Assembly: GCA_018714545.1 (NCBI GenBank) | Contig: DVNG01000058.1 | Coordinates: 1 to 44,648 of the forward strand | Source: Limousia pullorum | Lineage (GTDB): Bacteria; Bacillota; Clostridia; Oscillospirales; Acutalibacteraceae | DNA: 44,648 nucleotides | Direction of reading: 5' to 3' | Part shown: one piece after another, positions 13,521-21,810 of the stretch | How positions within the stretch are numbered: position 1 is the first letter of the stretch | How the letters are laid out: each line of letters begins with the position of its first letter | Notes under the pieces: model-generated | Databases searched by the model: none | Seen by the model: only the letters and a program-made list of their open reading frames with translations | Told to the model about the DNA's origin: nothing | Translations under genes and position numbers: made by a program

Positions 13521-15635
13521 CTACAGATCGCCGCTGAGTCCTGTGTACCCATCGTTGAGCTTGTGGATAATTGTAGTTGCGTTTTCTTCTGAAGAATAAA
13601 CAACATAAGCTGTTCCGTCGTCATCCTTGAACAAAGTCATATCACGGAGCATACCGTCACCGTTGCCTGTTGTAAGAACGCCTGTCATTGTAACTCTTCT
13701 TGTGCAGAGATACTTAAATGGGCCTGTAGGTGAATCAGATATTGCGATACCTGCGGAAGCTACAGAATAAAGACCCATTCTTGGACCATCCTGATGCCAC
13801 CACATTACATATTTACCTGTCTTATCGTTGTAAATTACCTTTGGTCTTTCAACAACTCTGTTCCAGTTGAACTCTCTGTACATCTGCTGTTTCTCTTCAA
13901 ATGTAAGGTTGTCGTTCTCATAGCGAGCATTGAGCTCGTCAATATACTCGTCAGAATTCAAAGCTGAAAGGCTTGAATAAGGTGATTTCATAAGTCCGTT
14001 GTGATTTGAAGCTGTGCCCTCAAATTCTGGAAGCGGACTGTTCTTGTAAGTGTCAGACTCTTCTGAAACATACATTGGTACATTGTCGTCTGTTGTTGTA
14101 CCATCAACAAGCTGAGGATTGTTGAATACAGGAAGAGCTACTCCCTCGTAAGTCCAGTTAAGGAGATCCTTTGAAGAATAGCAGCCGATACCGATACCTG
14201 GGTTACCTGTTTCAGCGCCTGTAGGAACGTTCTCATAGCCCTTATGCTCGCCGTACCAGTAGTATGTCTTTGTTTTCTCATCGTAGAGAATACCGCCGCC
14301 GTGAGCCTGAATTGCATTACCGTTGTTGTCAACCCAAACCTTACCAGGCTTTACAGTGGTAACATTTCCGATAGTTGCATATGTTTCAACTGTTTCAAGG
14401 AGAGCGTCAGCAGCAGCCTGTACACCTTCCTGAACATAAAGATTTACATCACCTACTGCGTCGAGAGCAGCCTGGATTTTCTCTTTAGCGATTTCGTTTG
14501 TTGTATCAGCAATAGCCTGCTGAGCAACTGCAATTGCGCCCTCAAGAGCAGAAACATCAACTGTTACGTTTGCTTCTGTCTTTGCGTTAAACTCACCGCA
14601 TGTGATTGTATTGCCGTCGCCGCCTACTGAGAATACCTTAACTGCTACATATCTTGCGTCTCTGCTGGCAAAAGTAGCTGTGCAGTCGTCAGTGCCGCTG
14701 CCCCACTCGCCTTTACCTGCGAAAGTAAAGCCGTTTGCTTCGTTATCAATATCAGTATCTGTCAAATCGCCTTCAACAGCGCTTGTATAGATTTCAAATT
14801 CATAAATATGACCGTTCTGATTATCCTGACGAGGTGTGAAGATAATCTGAGAAAGGTCCTCTCTTACTTTACCCAAATCAATGATAAAGTAATCGCCCGG
14901 CTCAAAATAAGTTGCGCTGGAGCTCCAGTCAGATTCCCACCAGGTGCTCTTGTTTCCGTCAAGCATATTCTTTGCAGGGCTTCCGCCGTACTGAGATACA
15001 ACGTACTCTACTGACATTTCGTTCTGAGGAATTTTTTCGTCCGGTACAGGAGGCTCAACTTCGCCCTTAACTGCGATATTGAGTTCTGCGCATGTGATTG
15101 TCTGGTTAGGATCCGGTGGCTTTGTAGTTGCGGATTCAACCAAAATCTTGATATAACGAGCATTTACAGGAATATCAAAATCTGCATAAGCGTCATCAAT
15201 TTTAGCAGCAATTTCTGTATTTGTTGAACCCCAGTCCCAAGAGCCCTCAGATACAAGCTGCATATCGTCTGTTGTTTCTCCGGCATAAACCTTATAGTCT
15301 TTAATTTTTCCGTTTACGTCTGTCTGTCTTGGAGTATAAATAACTCTGGATACGTTCTCCTTAACCTCGCCCATATCCACAAGTATTTCAGCAGGAAGCT
15401 GAGTGCTTCCCTGACTCCAGTCTGTTTCCCAGATAGTACTCTTGTTGCCGTCCAGCATATATGTTGAAGGATTGCTGCCGTAAGCGCTTGGAACGGTTAT
15501 TTTAAAATTTGTACGGTCAAGATTTATGTAGCCTACTTCAGCTGAGGCAAACGAAAAACCTGTCACGAACATGGAAGTAACCATAGTGGCGCCGAGCACA
15601 CAGGAAATAACTTTTTTCAATAAGTTTCCTTTCAT
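13521..15635 (-). CDS. N-terminal part of secreted GH43-type (exo-beta-1,3-galactanase-like) glycosidase, ends at in-frame TAG
   Basis: 704 residues with a signal peptide (KKVISCVLGATMVTSMFVTG, about residues 1-31). Two F5/8C (CBM32-like) domains follow at about 36-190 and 205-355; both contain the shared pattern MLDGNKST.WE.DWS and TPRQ....G.I. A FIVAR-like Ala/Glu-rich helical stretch covers 358-425. The start of a GH43-type five-bladed propeller follows: AHGGGILYDEKTKTYYWYGE, VERPKVIYNDKTGKYVMWWH, GMLRDMTLFKDDDGTAYVVY. The AHGGGILY..KTYYWYGE and RPKVIYN segments resemble GH43 subfamily 24 exo-galactanases. The catalytic acid lies beyond the TAG. It would act on plant arabinogalactan, outside the cell. 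Promoter and a palindromic operator lie upstream. Confidence 0.85.
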   Translation of the reverse strand: MKGNLLKKVISCVLGATMVTSMFVTGFSFASAEVGYINLDRTNFKITVPSAYGSNPSTYMLDGNKSTIWETDWSQGSTQLPAEILVDMGEVKENVSRVIYTPRQTDVNGKIKDYKVYAGETTDDMQLVSEGSWDWGSTNTEIAAKIDDAYADFDIPVNARYIKILVESATTKPPDPNQTITCAELNIAVKGEVEPPVPDEKIPQNEMSVEYVVSQYGGSPAKNMLDGNKSTWWESDWSSSATYFEPGDYFIIDLGKVREDLSQIIFTPRQDNQNGHIYEFEIYTSAVEGDLTDTDIDNEANGFTFAGKGEWGSGTDDCTATFASRDARYVAVKVFSVGGDGNTITCGEFNAKTEANVTVDVSALEGAIAVAQQAIADTTNEIAKEKIQAALDAVGDVNLYVQEGVQAAADALLETVETYATIGNVTTVKPGKVWVDNNGNAIQAHGGGILYDEKTKTYYWYGEHKGYENVPTGAETGNPGIGIGCYSSKDLLNWTYEGVALPVFNNPQLVDGTTTDDNVPMYVSEESDTYKNSPLPEFEGTASNHNGLMKSPYSSLSALNSDEYIDELNARYENDNLTFEEKQQMYREFNWNRVVERPKVIYNDKTGKYVMWWHQDGPRMGLYSVASAGIAISDSPTGPFKYLCTRRVTMTGVLTTGNGDGMLRDMTLFKDDDGTAYVVYSSEENATTIIHKLNDGYTGLSGDL

Positions 15636-15663
15636 GTTTTATTCTTCTTTTCCTGATAATCTT

Positions 15664-15721
15664 GTGATAAAATTATTATCACTATACATTGTAATTATAT
15701 CATTTTAACAAATAAATGCAA
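15664..15721 (-). promoter_or_regulatory. Promoter of glycosidase gene with downstream palindromic operator
   Basis: On the minus strand TTGCAT (15716-15721), 16-base spacer, TATAAT (15694-15699). Directly after the expected start site lies GTGATAA-N5-TTATCAC (15664-15682), a perfect 7-base inverted repeat at about +5 to +23, a position for a repressor such as a LacI- or GntR-type sugar regulator. No such regulator is encoded in the window. Nothing else recognisable lies between 15722 and 15858. Confidence 0.6.
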
Positions 15722-15858
15722 ATAACAAAAATTCGATTAACAGTTTTTTATATAAAGTGAAGCTCTTGAAAAAAATATTTAATATGCAATCTGCTTTTTA
15801 GTTATATTTTATTATATAAAAAACTGATTTATTTAGGTTTCTTATTTTCATTTAAGCG

Positions 15859-15897
15859 CAGGAAAAAAGCACAAACCTAAGTCTGTGCTTTTTCCCT
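15859..15897. terminator. Terminator after ABC permease gene
   Basis: Inverted repeat with arms GGAAAAAAGCACA and TGTGCTTTTTCC, an A-tract/stem/T-tract arrangement that can terminate both strands. For the minus strand it lies 47 bases after the permease stop at 15944. Confidence 0.75.
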
Positions 15898-15943
15898 GTG
15901 AATGATAAAGTTGTTAAAGAGGATTTAGTATAAAAACTTAAAA

Positions 15944-18553
15944 TCAGATACTGTCTTTTCTCAGAGTTTCCACAAGATTGTTTCTGTTTATCTTTGACAT
16001 AGCGTAAATCATAGAAATCAGAACAACAATGAACACACTTACAATAACGATTACGTAAGCTGACCAAGGAATTAAAAGCCCTCCGTCCCAGGTGACATTG
16101 ACACTGCTGTAAATCCAAATAGTTATCAAAAATGAAACCGGAATACCGAACAGCAGTGCCTTTGTACCGTAAATAAGGCACTCAAAAATCATCATTCTTC
16201 TGAAACCTCCCTTGGTCATTCCAACAGAGCGAAGCATTGCAAAATCTCTCTGTCGAAGCTTTAAGTTAGTAACAATGGTGTTAAATACATTTGTCACAGA
16301 AATAAGAGAAATCAAAACTATAAATCCATAAGCGAACACATTTATAACCATCATAAGTGTTCTGGAATTTTCAATTTCTGCGGCAATGTTGTAAACAGAC
16401 GATACTCCGTTTATTTCTCCCAGTTCCTTTTCAGTCTTTGCATAGTCGTTGCTGTCTATATATAAAGCGGCTCCCATTACGCCTTCAAAAACATATGAGC
16501 TGTCTCTCACAACACCATAAACAACATTTGAAGAAACACTGTCTCTGCCGTTATATCCAAAAGGCATACTTTCGGCTGTTGTAACCACATTAAAGCTGTA
16601 TTCCTCACCCTTTTCATAGGTTTCAGTTTCATTGTTATAGGTTTTCTCAGAGAATTTAACTGTTTTCGCTGTATCTTTCAAAAAATCATAGCTTTTAACA
16701 GTTCCGTTTTTATAATCTATTGTCTGACCAAGTCCATAAATGATAATGTCATTTTCTCCCAAAGTCTCTGGATTAAGTCCCAGAGAAGTCACATAATTTT
16801 CATATGTTTCATCGTCAAATCCCACAAGGAACATATCAACGCTTAAATCTTCAAAGCTGTCAAAGCCGTATTTGTCCATAAGCGCCGCTTTTCCCTCATC
16901 GGTCAAAAGCTCCTCTCCGTTTTCAACTAAGAAATTACTCATTACAGATGAACTTGCTTTGTCAACAGAACCAAGATTTCTGACTTCCTGAAGAACTTCC
17001 TCCTTTGAGTCAGCATAATCAGAGCTTATGGTCGCTGTAATATCATAATCCGCTCTGTAGTAAACATTGTTTACACTGCTTGTAAGATACAGTATAAAAG
17101 AACTTGCGCTGACAAAAAGAACTATGCTCATAAAGAGAGAAATAATAGTAGCTCTGTATTTTTTAGCGCTTCTTGTGTAGTATTTTTTTGCAAGAACTCC
17201 CGGAAGTCCGAAAATTTTATAGGTTATTTTACTTGTTTTATGATTTTTCCTGTCGGCTTTTCTGTCGCTTATATCTTTTGAAGATCTTATTGCCTCAATA
17301 GCTGTAATTCTTGAAGCCCTGAAAGCCGGTTTTATTACAGATACAGCCAATGTTATGCAGGCTATTACAACAGCCGCAGCAATTCCAACCCAGGAAACCG
17401 ACATATGGAACTGAACGCTGTTACCGCCCACAATGCTTGTGGTAAAGGTTTTGAGCTTATCTCCCAAAAGGAAAAAGGTAACACCTATTCCTCCAATTCC
17501 CGCAAGAATACCTAAAGGTATTCCTATAAGTCCCAAAACCAAGGCTTCAAACCTTACGCTTTTTCTTATCTGCTTTTTTGTAGCTCCTATAGATGAGAGC
17601 AAACCGAACTGCACTGTTCTCTCGCTTACGGAAATTGAAAAAGCATTGTAAATCAAAGCGATTGAACCTGTCATTATAATTACTATAAGAATTATTATCA
17701 TTCCGTTAAGTGAGCTTGTGTAGGTTTCGTACTGAGAAACACCCTGATACATCAGCACTTCGTTGTTTGTAGAACCGCCTAATCCCTCTTCAAAAAAATA
17801 ATAATTGCTGAAATCAATTACATCCTGAGGATTTTTCATTGTGTAGTAGGCGTCATAAAAAGCTGACTGGTCACTTAAATCGGAAAAAGTGATAGCTGTA
17901 TATCCCGGAGCGGTATAATTTTCAAAGGAAGGTCTTTCATAAAATCCTACAATGGTATACTGTTTCAGAGTATTGGTTTCCAATGTTTCCTCTTCAGAAA
18001 TTATTATATTTCCCTTATCGTCGTATTCCCCGGTTATAGGATTATTTTGAAACAGCTTATATCCCCCGCTTATTCTGTCACCAAGGGGAAGCACCAAAAC
18101 ATCGTTTATATCATACCTTACGCCGCCGTTGCTTTCCAAATGATTGGGAAGAATTATTTCCGCATCATTTTGCGGAAGTCTGCCCTCTGTCAAATGTATA
18201 GGCAAAGTACCAAAGGTTTCATCATTTCCGCCAATCACATAAAGATAAGGCTTAAAATCATTTTGAGAAGCCTCCATTTTCGCATAGCCTATATACTGGG
18301 TATATACTGTGTCTGCAACACTGTCATCATGAGCTATTTCATCTCCCTTTTCATAGGAAATATTTTGAAACATTCCGTGCCAGCTGCCGTTTTCGTAAAC
18401 AGCCGTTTCATACAGATAATTCTGCAGGCTTGTAACAATGGTCGTAACCGCTGTCACCATAGAAACCGAAAGAATAATTCCCACAATTGTGACAATAGTT
18501 CTGGTTTTGTTTTTCTTCATGGACTGTAACGTCACTTTATTCATTATGTTCAT
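15944..18553 (-). CDS. FtsX/MacB-type ABC transporter permease, duplicated
   Basis: The 869-residue protein has eight probable membrane spans. Span 1 (TIVTIVGIILSVSMVTAVTT) is followed by a large extracytoplasmic region to about residue 275, then three spans forming the first FtsX domain (GLLSSIGATKKQIRKSVRFE is its conserved loop). A fifth span (IISLFMSIVLFVSASSFIL) precedes a second extracytoplasmic region (about 500-740), then three more spans with MLRSVGMTKGGFRRMMIFE. Both loops have the 'lGa..kqi......E' coupling motif. Its ATG overlaps the ATPase's stop. With the ATPase and the adjacent HK/RR it makes an antimicrobial-peptide-type resistance/sensing module, inferred from context. It is not BceB itself, which has ten spans and one large loop. 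Confidence 0.87.
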   Translation of the reverse strand: MNIMNKVTLQSMKKNKTRTIVTIVGIILSVSMVTAVTTIVTSLQNYLYETAVYENGSWHGMFQNISYEKGDEIAHDDSVADTVYTQYIGYAKMEASQNDFKPYLYVIGGNDETFGTLPIHLTEGRLPQNDAEIILPNHLESNGGVRYDINDVLVLPLGDRISGGYKLFQNNPITGEYDDKGNIIISEEETLETNTLKQYTIVGFYERPSFENYTAPGYTAITFSDLSDQSAFYDAYYTMKNPQDVIDFSNYYFFEEGLGGSTNNEVLMYQGVSQYETYTSSLNGMIIILIVIIMTGSIALIYNAFSISVSERTVQFGLLSSIGATKKQIRKSVRFEALVLGLIGIPLGILAGIGGIGVTFFLLGDKLKTFTTSIVGGNSVQFHMSVSWVGIAAAVVIACITLAVSVIKPAFRASRITAIEAIRSSKDISDRKADRKNHKTSKITYKIFGLPGVLAKKYYTRSAKKYRATIISLFMSIVLFVSASSFILYLTSSVNNVYYRADYDITATISSDYADSKEEVLQEVRNLGSVDKASSSVMSNFLVENGEELLTDEGKAALMDKYGFDSFEDLSVDMFLVGFDDETYENYVTSLGLNPETLGENDIIIYGLGQTIDYKNGTVKSYDFLKDTAKTVKFSEKTYNNETETYEKGEEYSFNVVTTAESMPFGYNGRDSVSSNVVYGVVRDSSYVFEGVMGAALYIDSNDYAKTEKELGEINGVSSVYNIAAEIENSRTLMMVINVFAYGFIVLISLISVTNVFNTIVTNLKLRQRDFAMLRSVGMTKGGFRRMMIFECLIYGTKALLFGIPVSFLITIWIYSSVNVTWDGGLLIPWSAYVIVIVSVFIVVLISMIYAMSKINRNNLVETLRKDSI

Positions 18554-19233
18554 CTGCGGATCACCTCATCTCGGGTGATTTTTCCGTCCTCGATGGAAAT
18601 AATTCTATCTGCCTGCAAGGCTATATCCTCGTCATGGGTTATTACAATCAAAGTCTGGTTGTACTCACGGTTGTAATACTTCAAAAGCTCAACAATCTCT
18701 CTGCTGTTTTTTGAGTCAAGGTTTCCTGTCGGCTCGTCGGCAAGTATAACAGACGGTTCATTTATCAAGGCTCTGCCGATAGATACTCTCTGCTGCTGAC
18801 CTCCTGAAAGCTGGTTAGGAAGATGCTTTTCCCTGCCCTTTAATTTAAGAACTTTAAGCATTTCATCAAGCTTGTTTTCATTGACCTTTCTTCCGTCCAT
18901 AAGCAGAGGAAGAGTGATGTTTTCCCTAACATTAAGCACCGGGATAAGGTTATAAAACTGATAGATAAGTCCCACATGGCGACGTCTGAAAATAGCCAAA
19001 TTATTGTCGCTCTGTCTGTAAACATCCTGACCGTTCATCATAACCTTTCCGGAAGTAGGTGTGTCAACGCCTCCTAAAATATGGAGAAGTGTGGATTTAC
19101 CTGAACCGCTGGGGCCGATAATCGCCAAAAACTCACCTTTTTCAACGGAGAATGAAACCCCGTCAAGAGCTCTAACCGTGTTTTCTCCCTGTCCGTATAC
19201 TTTGCATAAATTCTCAACTCTCAGTATTTCCAT
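18550..19233 (-). CDS. ABC transporter ATP-binding protein (MacB/LolD/BceA type)
   Basis: The 227-residue ATPase has Walker A (IGPSGSGKST), Q-loop region (HVGLIYQFYNLIP), signature (NQLSGGQQQRVSIGRAL), Walker B (VILADEPTGNLD) and the switch His (LIVITHDEDIA). DEPTGNLDS is typical of the MacB/LolD/BceA group that pairs with FtsX-like permeases. The GGAGGG SD lies nine bases from the ATG. It is the first gene of a two-gene operon with its own promoter (-10 near 19264) and an upstream operator-like site, so it is likely induced separately from the two-component genes. Confidence 0.94.
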   Translation of the reverse strand: MEILRVENLCKVYGQGENTVRALDGVSFSVEKGEFLAIIGPSGSGKSTLLHILGGVDTPTSGKVMMNGQDVYRQSDNNLAIFRRRHVGLIYQFYNLIPVLNVRENITLPLLMDGRKVNENKLDEMLKVLKLKGREKHLPNQLSGGQQQRVSIGRALINEPSVILADEPTGNLDSKNSREIVELLKYYNREYNQTLIVITHDEDIALQADRIISIEDGKITRDEVIRR

Positions 19234-19263
19234 ATATTGTCCCTCCGTTTAGTTTATGCTGTA

Positions 19264-19316
19264 ATTATACAGACTCAAGATGACATGGCGGTGACTCTAA
19301 TATTACAAAAACGTCA
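19264..19316 (-). promoter_or_regulatory. Inducible promoter of the ABC operon with BceR-like site
   Basis: On the minus strand TATAAT (19264-19269) has no good -35, as expected for an activator-dependent promoter. At 19303-19316 lies TTACA-A4-CGTCA on the plus strand, i.e. TGACG-N4-TGTAA on the transcribed orientation, near the TnACA-N4-TGTAA motif I recall for BceR-like response regulators. It is centred roughly 50 bases before the start site, where OmpR-type activators bind. Confidence 0.5.
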
Positions 19317-19333
19317 CTTTGAAGATTATTTTA

Positions 19334-20338
19334 TTAAACCACCATTTTATAAAACCTAATGATAAACCTTGCCCCGCCATCTCTTTTGTTTTGGGCTTTT
19401 ATTATGCCCTCCTGTCCGGTGATTATCATTCTGGCAAGGGCAAGCCCTATTCCCACGCTGTTGGAGTCAGAATCTTTTCCTCTGTAGAACCTTTCAAAAA
19501 TATGGGGCAAATCCTCAGGGTCAATGCCTTTTCCGTTGTCCTCAATAACAATTTCCGTGTAAATATTTGTTTCAGAAGCTGAAACCTTCACTGTTCCGCC
19601 CTCCGGCGTATGCTCCATACAGTTTTTAATAATGTTTGCAACCGCCTCACATGTCCACTGAAAATCAGCATTTACAGAACATTCACCGCACTCAAATATA
19701 AAGCTCTGATTTTTTAAATCCATAGCCACCGCCACAGGCTCGTAAGCCTTTTTAACAAGATCAGAAACAGAAATTTTCTCCTTTGTCATAACAAGAGTTC
19801 CCGTATCTATTTTAGAAATTTTCAAAAGCACTGAAATAAGCCACTGTGTGCGTTCAGTAAGCCTTGTAAGCTCTCTGATAAGAGACATACGCTCCTCACG
19901 GCTCAAATCACTTTTTCTCATTCTTATAAGAATAAGATTTATGGCGGTGAGAGGAGTTTTGAGCTGATGAGAAATATCCGCAATGGAATCGCTTAAATAA
20001 ATCTTGTCCTTTTTAAGTGTTTCCTTTTGCTGATTTAAAATAGCCACAAGCTTTTCCACCCTGTCGCTTAAAATGGCAAGCTCTCCCTCTTTAAAGCTTT
20101 TAAAGTTTATTTTGCTGCTTCCGTCCAGGATTTTATCTATTTCATAGGTGATGTTTGATATTTTTCTGTATCTGAAACATGTGGCGGCAACATAACAAAT
20201 TGTTATGAGTATCTCCCCCACGGCGGTTATTATAACAGCCCTTTCATTAAAAAACACATACTGCAAACCGCAGGTCACCGCAATAATCACCAGTGCAAAA
20301 CAAAGTAAATATTTTGAACCTTTATTTCTGAAAATCAT
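19334..20338 (-). CDS. Sensor histidine kinase, intramembrane-sensing (BceS-like)
   Basis: The start is ATG 20338, since GGGAAGG lies seven bases upstream and the response regulator's TAG ends at 20343. The 334-residue protein has two spans (about residues 8-26 and 32-52) separated by only a few residues (FFNER), so it has no sensor domain of its own. It has the H box (SIADISHQLKTPLTAI, His near residue 132), N box (VANIIKNCMEHTP), G1 (IVIEDNGKGID), F box (HIFERFYRG) and G2 (GIGLALARMI). Such kinases depend on a partner ABC transporter to sense peptide antibiotics, which fits the FtsX-type transporter next door. Confidence 0.92.
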   Translation of the reverse strand: MIFRNKGSKYLLCFALVIIAVTCGLQYVFFNERAVIITAVGEILITICYVAATCFRYRKISNITYEIDKILDGSSKINFKSFKEGELAILSDRVEKLVAILNQQKETLKKDKIYLSDSIADISHQLKTPLTAINLILIRMRKSDLSREERMSLIRELTRLTERTQWLISVLLKISKIDTGTLVMTKEKISVSDLVKKAYEPVAVAMDLKNQSFIFECGECSVNADFQWTCEAVANIIKNCMEHTPEGGTVKVSASETNIYTEIVIEDNGKGIDPEDLPHIFERFYRGKDSDSNSVGIGLALARMIITGQEGIIKAQNKRDGGARFIIRFYKMVV

Positions 20339-20342
20339 ATTT

Positions 20343-21014
20343 CTACCTTCCCAGCTTGTAACCAAGACCCCTGACGGTTTTTATAACCACAGGTTTCTGA
20401 GGGTCATCCTCAATTTTTTCTCTCAGCCTTTTTATATAAACAGTCAGAGTATTGTCATTTACAAAATCCCCCGAAACATCCCAAATCTCATCAAGGAGAG
20501 CATTTCGTGTCAGAACCTTTCCTCGGTTGTTAAAGAAAACCAAAAGCAGCTTGTATTCAAGGGCGGAAAGAAAGATTTCCTTTCCGTTTTTCTGGACAGT
20601 TCCCTTTACCGGGTCAAGCCTTATCCCGCCTTCCTCCATAGAAGAAGGAGTTTTTCCGTATCTTCTCAAAACGCTTTTAATTCTTGAAATAAGCTCTCTG
20701 GGGCGAAAGGGCTTGTTTATATAGTCGCCTGCACCCATATCAAGGCCGGCAACCACGGAATACTCATCACCGGAAGCGGTAAGAAATATAACCGGTATAT
20801 CCTTTGAGGATTTTATTCCGGAGCAAACCGCAAAGCCGTTGCCCTGAGCCAAAGAAATATCCAGTAAAACCAAGTCAAAATCACTGTTTTCCACCATTTC
20901 TAAAGCTTCGTTCTGTGTTGAAGTGCTTTCAACCATAAAGCCTTCATCCTTTAGAAATGCGCTTAGATTTTCAATAATGCTCTTGTCGTCCTCAACCAAA
21001 AGTATTCTGTTCAT
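20343..21014 (-). CDS. OmpR-family response regulator
   Basis: The 223-residue protein has the receiver domain with acidic pocket (VEDDKSIIE), phospho-acceptor Asp in LVLLDISLAQGNG, Thr/Ser in VIFLTASGDE and Lys in INKPFRPREL. A winged-helix output domain follows from about residue 128, ending with the standard VYIKRLREKIEDDP and VIKTVRGLGYKLGR. The ATG is preceded by AAAGGAGG. It is followed by the histidine kinase only four bases later. Its likely target is the operator at 19303-19316, upstream of the ABC genes. It is one of the few genes here with a TAG stop, so TAG is not generally reassigned. Confidence 0.95.
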   Translation of the reverse strand: MNRILLVEDDKSIIENLSAFLKDEGFMVESTSTQNEALEMVENSDFDLVLLDISLAQGNGFAVCSGIKSSKDIPVIFLTASGDEYSVVAGLDMGAGDYINKPFRPRELISRIKSVLRRYGKTPSSMEEGGIRLDPVKGTVQKNGKEIFLSALEYKLLLVFFNNRGKVLTRNALLDEIWDVSGDFVNDNTLTVYIKRLREKIEDDPQKPVVIKTVRGLGYKLGR

Positions 21015-21036
21015 TTTAACCTCCTTTTTCAGATAT

Positions 21037-21068
21037 AAAAAAATCCACCGCCTAAGCGATGGATTTTT
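21037..21068 (-). terminator. Terminator between CpsB-like gene and response regulator
   Basis: Minus-strand stem AAATCCA-CGC...GCG-TGGATTT with TTTTTTT following. It directly trails the phosphatase gene (stop at 21072); the response regulator's SD follows 15 bases later, so its promoter must be very close or rely on readthrough. Confidence 0.75.
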
Positions 21069-21071
21069 AAA

Positions 21072-21779
21072 TCAGGTTTTGCTGAAAATCTCCACGCTGT
21101 TTTGGCAAAGCCTTTCCACAGCTGCTCTTCCCAGCTTTTTTTCAATATATTTTACAGCCGCACCATAGTACTTATAGGAATTTCTCTTTTCGGAATGTAC
21201 GTCAGTGGCAACAATATGCACAAGACCCTCATCCACCAGCCTTAAAAGCTTCTTTCTCGTACCTATTTCACAGTAGGAAACAGCATTTGTCTGAAACAGT
21301 ATTCCCATATTAACCATATCAACTATCTTATCGTGGTTTTTCATAAGCTTTGGATATCTCTCAATATGGGCAAAAACCGGAGTAATTCCCTTTTGCTTTA
21401 ACTTCAAAAGATTGGTATAACTGCCATCCTCAAAATCAGAAGAATAAGCAAATTCCGTAAGCATGTAATTGGATTTTCCGTAACAAAGCTTATTGAGAAC
21501 ATTTTCCTGGGAGAAAAGATAATCGGTTACAAAAACCTCCGCCCCAAGCCTTACCTCAATCCCCTGAGGAATACTGTCTTTAAGGCTTTCAAAAGCTGCT
21601 TTTCTCTTTCTCAAAAACTCCTTTGCCGGAACCATGTGTGAATAATAATGAGGCGTAAAGCACACACATTCCACACCCTGCTCTTTAAGTCCTCGGAGAA
21701 GTTTTACACTTTCCTCCACACTTTTAGAGCCGTCATCTATTGAGGGCAAAATATGTGTGTGCAAATCGCAGTGTTTCAT
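21072..21779 (-). CDS. CpsB/YwqE-type PHP-domain tyrosine phosphatase
   Basis: The 235-residue protein begins MKHCDLHTHILPSIDDGSKS, the HxH metal motif of PHP enzymes followed by the DDGS stretch specific to the CpsB/CapC/YwqE group. FTPHYYSHMV, RLGAEVFVTDY, GITPVFAHIERYP and VHIVATDVHSEKRN supply the other metal ligands. Such enzymes dephosphorylate bacterial tyrosine kinases that control capsule and exopolysaccharide export, in a manganese-dependent way. No cognate kinase gene is in the window. It lies 31 bases after leuB and probably shares its mRNA; a terminator follows it. Confidence 0.9.
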   Translation of the reverse strand: MKHCDLHTHILPSIDDGSKSVEESVKLLRGLKEQGVECVCFTPHYYSHMVPAKEFLRKRKAAFESLKDSIPQGIEVRLGAEVFVTDYLFSQENVLNKLCYGKSNYMLTEFAYSSDFEDGSYTNLLKLKQKGITPVFAHIERYPKLMKNHDKIVDMVNMGILFQTNAVSYCEIGTRKKLLRLVDEGLVHIVATDVHSEKRNSYKYYGAAVKYIEKKLGRAAVERLCQNSVEIFSKT

Positions 21780-21810
21780 TTAAACCTCTCCTTTTGTAAG
21801 ACTGTATTTA

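Noticed and set aside
13521..13523. Global or pyrrolysine-type reassignment of TAG
   Set aside because: TAG ends the response regulator, the DUF5711-like gene and the MarR gene normally, so a code change is not supported; only local readthrough or mutation remains.
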